The translations under genes and the position numbers were made by a program. A stretch of 7,888 bases of DNA, taken from Treponema sp. GTDB taxonomy: Bacteria; Spirochaetota; Spirochaetia; Treponematales; Breznakiellaceae. Location: positions 1 to 7,888 of the forward strand of contig JAISAK010000311.1 in the NCBI GenBank assembly GCA_031266695.1, read 5' to 3'. Positions 1-5,252 of the stretch are shown here, piece after piece (positions within the stretch are counted from its first letter, which is position 1; each line of letters begins with the position of its first letter). Below the pieces are notes generated by a model, which did not search any database, was not told the DNA's origin, and saw only the letters and a list, made by a program, of their open reading frames with translations.

Positions 1-65
1 GCTACTTTGACAGGGAAACGGAGCTTTCTGTCATTCCGGGGCAGGAAGGGGCAAGCGGAAATTAA
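1..65 (+). CDS. Possible C-terminal tail of an upstream gene (partial, 5' end outside window)
   Basis: Read from position 3, the sequence is open from the left edge to a TAA at 63-65. It gives a tail of about 20 residues, YFDRETELSVIPGQEGASGN. The mix of charged and hydrophobic residues looks protein-like, but the stretch is far too short to assign a family. Another frame (from position 1) is also open, to a TAA at 160-162, but it reads through the strong hairpin at 108-140 and gives a very basic peptide, so I prefer the shorter tail. If real, the gene is co-directional with the helicase, and the hairpin downstream could be its terminator. Confidence 0.3.
   Translation, partial: YFDRETELSVIPGQEGASGN
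7..34 (+). promoter_or_regulatory. Weak promoter candidate overlapped by an inverted repeat
   Basis: A consensus -35 hexamer TTGACA (7-12) is followed after 16 bases by TGTCAT (29-34), which matches four of six -10 positions. The inverted repeat TGACAG (8-13) / CTGTCA (28-33) overlaps both hexamers and could be an operator or a transcript hairpin. The candidate lies inside the possible upstream coding tail. The -10 is poor and the match could be chance. If used, it would give the helicase a leader of about 130 nt containing the hairpins at 63-85 and 108-140. Confidence 0.2.
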
Positions 66-85
66 CCGCGCCGCAATCCCGGTTA
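63..85 (+). repeat. Short inverted repeat in the helicase leader
   Basis: TAACCG (63-68) and CGGTTA (80-85) form a perfect 6-bp stem with an 11-base loop. The left arm includes the putative TAA stop of the upstream tail. On its own it is weak. It counts mainly as one of three inverted repeats in a row before the helicase start. Confidence 0.3.
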
Positions 86-107
86 CGCATGTCGTCCGCA
101 AAAAGGC

Positions 108-158
108 AGCTTTCCCAAAACTTCGGTTTTTGGGAAAGCTTCTTGCTTCTCCTCTTTT
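108..158 (+). terminator. Strong UUCG-capped hairpin with pyrimidine tail: terminator or leader attenuator
   Basis: AGCTTTCCCAAAAC (108-121) pairs with GTTTTTGGGAAAGCT (126-140). There is one bulged T, and the loop is TTCG (122-125) closed by C-G, an exceptionally stable RNA tetraloop common in bacterial terminators. A pyrimidine stretch with many Ts follows (141-158), but it is not a clean T run. It could end the upstream transcript. Only 30 bases separate the stem from the helicase ATG, which leaves no room for a full promoter, so helicase mRNA probably either contains this hairpin or reads through it. That makes an attenuator or leader stabiliser just as plausible. Confidence 0.55.
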
Positions 159-160
159 GT

Positions 161-166
161 AAAGGA
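161..166 (+). promoter_or_regulatory. Ribosome binding site of the helicase gene
   Basis: AAAGGA lies four bases before the ATG at 171. It supports that start over the next in-frame Met (residue 18), which would cut into the Q-motif region. The site lies 20 bases beyond the hairpin at 108-140, so it is not occluded by the stem itself. Confidence 0.6.
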
Positions 167-170
167 ATTT

Positions 171-2210
171 ATGACCAGCGACAATGACTGTCTTTTCTCG
201 TCTTTCGGTTTATCCGAACCCATGCTTGCGGCCCTTGCCCGCAAGGGCTTTACCAGACCCAGCACCATACAGGCCCTTGCCCTGCCGCGGCTCCTTGCGG
301 ACGAGGGACACCTTATAGTCAAGGCGCGGACAGGCACGGGGAAGACCGCGGCCTTTGGCATTCCCCTGATTGAAAAAATCACGAAAGCGGGCCGTTCCCC
401 CCGGGCGCTTGTTCTTACTCCCACGCGGGAGCTTGCCCTCCAGGTCTCCCGGGAGATCGCCTCCCTTGTAAGCAATGCCTATCCCCGTATTGTCACGGTT
501 TACGGCGGGGCTTCCATCAGAAACCAGATCCTCGACTTGAAGCGGGGAACGGAAATTGTTGTGGGAACCCCGGGCCGCGTTATGGATTTAATGGATCGGA
601 AGGTGCTGAACCTTTCCGCCGTGGACTGGTTCGTCCTTGACGAGGCCGACGAGATGCTTGATATGGGTTTCTTTGAGGACGTGGAGAAGATCCTTGCCGC
701 GGTAAAAACCGGGCGGCAGGCTCCGCCGCCGTCCCCGGAAGGGCTTTCCCGGGAATCTTCGCAGCCCGGCCCGGAACCCCGGCGGGATTTTTCGGGGGAT
801 TTTCCGGCCGGCGAAAAGCCTCCCCTCAGGATAAGCCTTTTTTCCGCCACCATGCCCGAGCCGATCCTGAAGGTGATACGCGAATATATTGGGGATGTTG
901 ATATTCTTGAGGATTCCGCGCCGGAAGATGAAAAGCCCGCGGTTGATCAGTTCTGCGTTATGATCAAAAGGGAAGACAAGCTTGAAGCCCTCAGGCGGAT
1001 TATAGACGGCGCCGAGCGTTTTTACGGCCTTGTCTTTTGCGCCACCAAGGTGGAGACCGACGAGCTTGCCCGGCGGCTTGTGGAGGCGGGTTATCCTGCC
1101 GAAGCTATCCACGGAGATCTGTCCCAGGAAATACGCGAGCGTACCCTGCGGCGTTTCAGGCTCCGGCGTGTTGAAGGTTCCGGCGCGTCGGGCGGGGCGG
1201 CCATACTCGCGGCCACCGACGTTGCTGCCCGGGGTATTGATATTGAGGGGCTTACCCATGTGATCAACTGGGATCTTCCCAACGATCGGGAAACCTACAT
1301 ACACCGCATCGGCCGTACAGGCAGGGCGGGCCGCCGGGGCCTTGCCATAAGCCTCGCCACCCCCGCCGAGCGCGGCCGCATCAGCCACCTTTCCCGCAGC
1401 ACGGAGCGCAGCCTTGGAAGCGGCATACTTTGGCTTAAGGTTCCCTCGGTCAAAGCGGTGATGAAGTCCCTGCGGCGGCGCATAGTTTCCGAGGCGCTGG
1501 CCGTGCTGCCCGGGCAGGAAGAAGCGCCGCCGCCCCCGGACGCGGATGGCGCCGGGAATGACGCCGCCGTTACGGCCGGAACGCTTGTCGAAGCGGCCGC
1601 CGCGGACGCCGGCGCCGCCGGCGGAGCCGGTACGGAAACAGCCTCGCCGTATCTTGCCAAAGTGTGCCGGCAGCTTATTGAGCGGCTCGGCGCCGAGCGC
1701 GCGGTGGAAGCCCTGCTCAGCCTGAGTTACGGCCAGGAACTGGATCCTTCGCGTTACGGGCCGGTAACCGAATTCTCCGAGGAAGATTTTCGGGAAACAT
1801 CGAATTCGGGCTTTGCGAACCAGAAATTCGGCAGGGGACGCAGGGAACGGGGCCGTCCCGGCGCAGCGGGCCGCGGGCTTTCGGGGAGGAAGACCGGCCT
1901 GCCGGGTTATGACACGCAAAGCCGCAAAGATCGCGCCGGCAGAATTAACCGGCGCAGGGAGCTTGCGGACGGCGGCGGCGCGCGGGTTTATGTAGGCCTG
2001 GGACGCCGTCACGGGGCAAACGCGCAGGATGTAGCGGCCCTTCTTACGCGCGCGGGAGGCGTGCCGGGGCGGCTGGTGGACGAAATAGAGATGAAAGACT
2101 ACTGCGCCTTTGCTACCCTGCCCGCGGACGCGGCAAGACGCGCCTGCGCTTTTTCGCGCGGTGAACCGGGGGATCCGGTCATTCGGCCGGCCGCCGCGAA
2201 AAAGGCGTAA
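171..2210 (+). CDS. DEAD-box ATP-dependent RNA helicase with DbpA-type RNA-binding domain (DeaD/CsdA/DbpA-like)
   Basis: Cytoplasmic ATP-driven RNA unwinding enzyme of superfamily 2; relatives act in ribosome assembly, cold adaptation and mRNA decay. All core motifs are visible: Q motif with Gln34, motif I ARTGTGKT (52-59), Ia PTRELA (84-89), GG (112-113), Ib TPGR (133-136), II DEAD (157-160), III SAT (225-227), IV-region VFCATK (288-293), V ATDVAARGID (348-357) and VI HRIGRTGR (378-385). A low-complexity Ala/Gly/Pro linker (about 450-491) and a basic Arg/Gly-rich stretch (about 551-597) follow. The end, about 604-662 (ARVYVGLGRRHG onward, DEIEMKDYCAFATLP), matches the DbpA RNA-binding fold that in relatives binds structured RNA, such as 23S rRNA hairpin 92. 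At 679 residues it is longer than DbpA (about 460) and near CsdA (about 630). Odd point: a Pro/Gly-rich insertion between motifs II and III. No catalytic residue is missing. The exact orthologue (deaD, dbpA or other) cannot be fixed. Confidence 0.96.
   Translation: MTSDNDCLFSSFGLSEPMLAALARKGFTRPSTIQALALPRLLADEGHLIVKARTGTGKTAAFGIPLIEKITKAGRSPRALVLTPTRELALQVSREIASLVSNAYPRIVTVYGGASIRNQILDLKRGTEIVVGTPGRVMDLMDRKVLNLSAVDWFVLDEADEMLDMGFFEDVEKILAAVKTGRQAPPPSPEGLSRESSQPGPEPRRDFSGDFPAGEKPPLRISLFSATMPEPILKVIREYIGDVDILEDSAPEDEKPAVDQFCVMIKREDKLEALRRIIDGAERFYGLVFCATKVETDELARRLVEAGYPAEAIHGDLSQEIRERTLRRFRLRRVEGSGASGGAAILAATDVAARGIDIEGLTHVINWDLPNDRETYIHRIGRTGRAGRRGLAISLATPAERGRISHLSRSTERSLGSGILWLKVPSVKAVMKSLRRRIVSEALAVLPGQEEAPPPPDADGAGNDAAVTAGTLVEAAAADAGAAGGAGTETASPYLAKVCRQLIERLGAERAVEALLSLSYGQELDPSRYGPVTEFSEEDFRETSNSGFANQKFGRGRRERGRPGAAGRGLSGRKTGLPGYDTQSRKDRAGRINRRRELADGGGARVYVGLGRRHGANAQDVAALLTRAGGVPGRLVDEIEMKDYCAFATLPADAARRACAFSRGEPGDPVIRPAAAKKA
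711..827 (+). other. Pro/Gly-rich insertion in the helicase between motifs II and III
   Basis: Helicase residues 181-219 separate the helix after the DEAD motif from the strand leading to SAT. In typical DEAD-box proteins only a few residues (of the type 'xxRQTLLFSATMP') sit here. This protein has about 30-35 extra residues rich in Pro, Gly, Ser, Glu and Arg. The reading frame is kept and both flanks are normal, so it looks like a disordered surface loop rather than a frameshift or sequencing artefact. Function unknown. Confidence 0.7.
1518..1643 (+). other. Low-complexity Ala/Gly/Pro linker of the helicase
   Basis: Helicase residues about 450-491 are Pro-, Asp-, Ala- and Gly-rich (APPPPDADGAG, then EAAAADAGAAGGAG), encoded by very GC-rich DNA with many GCC/GGC units and a GCGGCCGC palindrome. 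It probably acts as a flexible tether between the helicase core and the C-terminal RNA-binding part. Such DNA is prone to slippage, so its length may vary between strains. Confidence 0.65.
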
Positions 2211-2220
2211 ACGCAGAACC
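2211..2220. other. 10-base convergent gap between helicase and PocR-AraC gene
   Basis: The helicase stop (TAA, 2208-2210) and the PocR-AraC stop (TAG on the minus strand, 2223-2221) face each other with ten bases between. No intrinsic terminator (stable stem plus T run) is visible here or just inside either gene on either strand, so the two transcripts probably overlap at their 3' ends or stop by Rho. Confidence 0.6.
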
Positions 2221-3618
2221 CTATTGATTTAGCTTGTTTAAATAATCCTTCGATACATTATTTTCGGAAATTTCGGATACCGTAACTCCGCCCTGGCTTC
2301 GGTATTTTCCGGGACTTATGCCCATGTGGGTTTTAAAGATTTTTGAGAACCAGCTCTGGTCTTCAAAGCCGCAGGCGCTGGCAATTTCGCTTAAAGAAAG
2401 ATCCGTGTTAAGAAGCATGCGGCTTGATTTTTCAACGCGCAGGCGATTGAGGTATTTGGAAAGGTTTTCCCCCCGTTCTTCCTTGAAAATAGTGCTGAAA
2501 TAGGGGGCCGAAAGGCCCGAAATGCCGGCAATTTCCTGGAGGCTTATTTTACGGCTGAAATTTTCAAGAATGTAACGCTCCGCCTTCCGCAGGGCAAAAG
2601 CGTGCCGGACGCCCTGGAAGGAAAGGATTTGTCCTGCCTTGCGATCCAGAATGGAGTACAGCACATCAGTCAGCTCTTCAACGTTTTTCGATTCTTGAAT
2701 TTGTTTGATGTAATAGTTATTTGTAACAAGCAGGGACTTGTCCGTATGACCGGGATTGATGTCCGCCCTGGAAAGAAGTACAACCAATTCTACCGCGCGA
2801 AACTGAATGTACCGGAAATCGTTTTTATTGGAAAAAACGAGGGTCGCCATTATATCATTTAATAACTCCCCGGCGGCTTCGTTTTCGCCCCGGCGCAGCG
2901 CGGCCAGGAGCGATTGTTCTTTGTCAAAGGGATAACCGGGCGCCTCCGACCCGGCAGGGTATTGTATTTTCAGCTCTTCAATGCGGGAAGAGAGCCTTTC
3001 CTGCTGCCCGGCGCGCCTTCTTGAGGTTTCGTGATAATCCGCGCCGCCCGAAGAAAGCGATTCGGCGCAGATGCGGAGCAGCTCTTCAAGGGCCTTTATT
3101 TTTTCCGGATCGCCCCTGGGAAAATCGGAAAGTTTGGAACGGAATTCTTCTTCCGATATCTCATTCCTGCTGTAACGGCTGAGCAGCTTGCTTGCCTCCG
3201 TAAGATCCTTGGCAATGTACCCTGTTCCGAGCAGGGAACCGACAAATACCCCGTTAAGGTAAATGGGACTTGTCCAGAACACAAAACCAAGTTCGCAGGT
3301 ATAGGTATAGGAATTGCCGTGGTTGGTAGCCTCTTTCATCGCATTAATGTGCAGATCGTTGCAGGGATTGGCGTGGAGGTCCTGAAGCTTGTTAACTATC
3401 GTTCCCCTGCGATATTTGGTACAATACAGACAGATGTTCTTTTCCGAGATTATATCACTGAACATCTCCGGAATGGGCATATAGTTTTGATCATGAACAC
3501 AAACCATGCTTCCTGTGGCTTGCGCGTAGGCCGATATTAACTTATAGGCCTTAACAAGAACGGAATGTGTACTCTTTGCTGCCGGTTCGCCAGTCCCCGT
3601 TATTTCTTCTTCCCGCAT
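2221..3618 (-). CDS. PocR-sensor AraC-family transcriptional regulator (paralogue A, 465 aa)
   Basis: Probable ligand-responsive DNA-binding activator in the cytoplasm. From the chosen start, residues about 20-140 form a PocR sensor domain, a family linked to sensing simple hydrocarbon derivatives (Salmonella PocR responds to 1,2-propanediol). Visible marks are CLYC (63-66), Cys86, TCELGFVFWTSPIY (107-120) and GVFVGSLLGTGY (123-134). A helical linker (about 233-335, LLAALRRGE ... VELVVLLSR) leads to an AraC/XylS domain with two helix-turn-helices (about 345-440), including SGLSAPYFSTIFKEE, ACGFEDQSWFSKIFK and GISPGKYR. The frame is open further upstream, to an ATG at 3747, but that start overlaps the neighbouring gene and gives a basic, unrelated leader. 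The ATG at 3618 has GAGGAG four bases ahead and begins just before the PocR domain. It lies 85 bases downstream of its paralogue and may share its transcript. No signal peptide or membrane segment is seen, and the inducer is unknown. Confidence 0.9.
   Translation of the reverse strand: MREEEITGTGEPAAKSTHSVLVKAYKLISAYAQATGSMVCVHDQNYMPIPEMFSDIISEKNICLYCTKYRRGTIVNKLQDLHANPCNDLHINAMKEATNHGNSYTYTCELGFVFWTSPIYLNGVFVGSLLGTGYIAKDLTEASKLLSRYSRNEISEEEFRSKLSDFPRGDPEKIKALEELLRICAESLSSGGADYHETSRRRAGQQERLSSRIEELKIQYPAGSEAPGYPFDKEQSLLAALRRGENEAAGELLNDIMATLVFSNKNDFRYIQFRAVELVVLLSRADINPGHTDKSLLVTNNYYIKQIQESKNVEELTDVLYSILDRKAGQILSFQGVRHAFALRKAERYILENFSRKISLQEIAGISGLSAPYFSTIFKEERGENLSKYLNRLRVEKSSRMLLNTDLSLSEIASACGFEDQSWFSKIFKTHMGISPGKYRSQGGVTVSEISENNVSKDYLNKLNQ
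2481..2520 (-). repeat. Direct repeat copy 1 within paralogous AraC domains
   Basis: This 40-base stretch matches 3928-3967 at 37 of 40 positions. It encodes the APYFSTIFKE region of the first helix-turn-helix in both PocR-AraC genes. It is the best-preserved DNA trace I found of the duplication, and long enough to support recombination between the two genes. Confidence 0.75.
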
Positions 3619-3703
3619 GATGCTCCTCAATCTACTTTTGATGATAGGCATTATTAGGAAAGATGTATTGTACTGTTTTTTGATGAATGAAAGATTTTTC
3701 ACC
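3619..3703 (-). promoter_or_regulatory. Intergenic gap between the two PocR-AraC genes; ribosome site and weak promoter candidate
   Basis: Read on the minus strand, the gap holds a strong ribosome binding site, GAGGAG (3628-3623), and a possible -10 TACAAT (3672-3667) without a convincing -35. No terminator is visible: the GC stem just inside the upstream gene is followed by A on the transcribed strand, not T. The downstream gene may therefore be read through from its paralogue and also have a weak or activator-dependent promoter of its own. The octamer ACTGTTTT (plus strand, 3672-3679) recurs before the other paralogue. Confidence 0.4.
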
Positions 3704-5149
3704 TTAATCCGTGCTTTTTTCGGGGGGAATGTTGCCCCCGGATTCACGATACTTCCCGGGGCTTATTCCGGTGTAGTTTTTAAATATTTTGGAGAACCAG
3801 CTTTGATCCTCAAAACCGCAGGCCGCCGCCACTTCGCAGAGCGTAAATTCCGTCCCGGTAAGCATGTTTTGTGCTTTTCCCACGCGAAGCCGGTTCAGAT
3901 AATTAGAAAGATTTTCCCCCATTTCTTCCTTAAAAATAGTACTGAAATAGGGGGCCGAAAGCCCCGACGCCTCGGCTATTTCCTGCAGACTTATCTTCCG
4001 CGTGTAATTTTCCCAAATGAACCGTTCGGCCCTGCGCAGCGCCGAAGAATGACGGCATCCGTGGAAAGAAAACATTATTCCCGACATCCGGTCAAGAAAA
4101 GCGTCGAGAATCTCCGTAAGTTCCTTTGCCTGCCGGCATTCCTCGATTTTTTTAAGATAATAGTTGTTTGCTTCGAGAATCTCGACGTGTTCGCAAGTCT
4201 TTGACGGAACCTCGCAGTCGCCGGTTCCGGAGCCTGCCTTTGAAGGATCGGCGGGACAGACCTGCTTGAGGGCGATGCGGGACAGGAGTACCACCAACTG
4301 TATTGCGTGGACCCGGAAAAACTCAAAATTCCCGCTGCTTGCCTCCGAGAGGGCGGCGATCATGCGGTCTAAAATTTTTCTGGCTTCTTCGTTGTCGCCC
4401 CGGCGGAGGCTTGCCAGAAGCAGCCTCTCGTTTTCCAGAAAGCCGGTCTGTTCCTCCGCTTCCATGCCGTTCCATGATAAAAAAGCCCAGTCCGGGGTCA
4501 GGATTTCAGGCTGGAATTCGGTATCGGCAAAGGGTTGGCTGGTTTTGTGGGTATCTTCACCGCTTTCGGAAATTTTTTTTGCGCATATCAGAAGCATCTG
4601 GGCATAGGCCTTTACTTCCTCATAGTTCGCTTCCCGCATTCCCTCAAGAAATTTTCGAACCTGGCTTTCCGTCAGCTTTCCCCCGCTTGCCCGGAGGATG
4701 TTTTCCACGACTTTTTCCCGCTCAATACCAAGAACCCGTCCGGCGAAAAGGGAGCCCGCAAGGCGCCCGTGGGAATAAACAGGGCTTATCCAGTCGGCAA
4801 AACCCATTTTACACATGGAAATGTAGGAGCCGCTTAACCGCTGGGCGACGTTTACCGCTTCCCGGAAAATGTAGGTGCAGGGATATTCGTCGTCTTTCCA
4901 TTGCCGCTGCTGATCCGGATAAAATTTCCGGCAGAGAGCGCAGAAAAACAGCGTGTGTTTATTTGGCGCGGTGACCATATTACCGTTTTGATCCAGCACC
5001 GTTACGGTGCAGCCCGTAGCCTGCTCATAGAATTTCAGCAATTCCCCGGCCTTGGCAAGTATGGATTCTATTGCCTGCCGGTTTATTGTGTCTTCCGTAA
5101 CATTTTCTTCCCCTGTTTCAGGGTTTTTATAAATCGTTAGGTTATTCAT
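3704..5149 (-). CDS. PocR-sensor AraC-family transcriptional regulator (paralogue B, 481 aa)
   Basis: Same architecture as its downstream neighbour: a PocR sensor (about 30-145), helical linker (about 241-360) and AraC/XylS double helix-turn-helix (about 372-468). Sensor marks are CALC (70-73), Cys91, MCKMGFADWISPVY (112-125) and GRLAGSLFAGRVL (128-140). Over 97 residues the AraC domain is identical to paralogue A at 73 positions, including SGLSAPYFSTIFKEE, ACGFEDQSWFSKIFK and GISPGKYR. The sensor and linker are much less alike, so the two probably answer different ligands at related operators. An insertion at about 293-322 adds Cys298, Cys312 and Cys319, absent from paralogue A. The ATG at 5149 is the only good start: a TGA lies in frame at 5176-5174. 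Its GGAG is 14 bases away, longer than usual, so translation may be modest. A consensus -10 lies just upstream. The inducer is unknown. Confidence 0.92.
   Translation of the reverse strand: MNNLTIYKNPETGEENVTEDTINRQAIESILAKAGELLKFYEQATGCTVTVLDQNGNMVTAPNKHTLFFCALCRKFYPDQQRQWKDDEYPCTYIFREAVNVAQRLSGSYISMCKMGFADWISPVYSHGRLAGSLFAGRVLGIEREKVVENILRASGGKLTESQVRKFLEGMREANYEEVKAYAQMLLICAKKISESGEDTHKTSQPFADTEFQPEILTPDWAFLSWNGMEAEEQTGFLENERLLLASLRRGDNEEARKILDRMIAALSEASSGNFEFFRVHAIQLVVLLSRIALKQVCPADPSKAGSGTGDCEVPSKTCEHVEILEANNYYLKKIEECRQAKELTEILDAFLDRMSGIMFSFHGCRHSSALRRAERFIWENYTRKISLQEIAEASGLSAPYFSTIFKEEMGENLSNYLNRLRVGKAQNMLTGTEFTLCEVAAACGFEDQSWFSKIFKNYTGISPGKYRESGGNIPPEKSTD
3928..3967 (-). repeat. Direct repeat copy 2 within paralogous AraC domains
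   Basis: Partner of 2481-2520 (37 of 40 bases identical, offset 1447). It encodes the same stretch of the first helix-turn-helix in paralogue B. Confidence 0.75.
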
Positions 5150-5252
5150 ATTTTTTATACATTCTCCAGTATGTCATTATAGAGGACTGTTTTAGACGCA
5201 ATACACCCTTTCGGATAAAATTCTATTTTTTTTGGGAGATTTAGAGCAGGTT
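5150..5252 (-). promoter_or_regulatory. Promoter region of PocR-AraC paralogue B
   Basis: On the minus strand a perfect -10 TATAAT (5181-5176) would start transcription about 20 bases before the ATG at 5149. No good -35 lies at 16-18 bases: TTGCGT is present but only 14 bases away. A consensus -10 with a missing -35 suits a promoter that needs an activator. A near-repeated element, TGCGTCTAAA (5200-5191) and TGCTCTAAA (5248-5240), lies at the -35 region and 49 bases upstream. These could be regulator sites, but the evidence is only the repetition. No intrinsic terminator for the LuxR-type gene is evident. Confidence 0.5.

Noticed and set aside
89..187. A 32-residue open frame (ATG 89-91, TGA 185-187) overlapping the helicase start, possible leader peptide
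   Set aside because: No ribosome binding site precedes the ATG, it runs through the strong hairpin, and the peptide has no regulatory codon run. Translational coupling is possible but unsupported.
740..827. Palindromes such as TTCCCGGGAA within the helicase insertion as a mobile-element scar or frameshift
   Set aside because: The frame is intact on both sides, there are no flanking direct repeats, and GC-rich coding DNA yields such palindromes by chance.
588..2012. A 474-codon open frame on the minus strand opposite the helicase
   Set aside because: It is antisense to a gene with every DEAD-box motif intact. The translation is rich in Gly, Arg, Pro and Lys with no recognisable domain, as expected from the mirror of a GC-rich, codon-biased gene.
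3706..3740. GC stem GGGGG/CCCCC near the end of paralogue B as a terminator
   Set aside because: On the transcribed minus strand it is followed by a run of A, not T, and it lies inside the coding sequence.
3619..3747. Upstream extension of paralogue A to the ATG at 3747
   Set aside because: It would overlap the end of paralogue B, adds 43 basic residues outside any domain, and lacks the clear GAGGAG that precedes the ATG at 3618.
5144..5164. Six-codon frame MYKKYE overlapping the start of PocR-AraC paralogue B
   Set aside because: Its ATG is only two bases after GGAG, too close for normal initiation. More likely the GGAG serves the ATG at 5149 with a long spacer.
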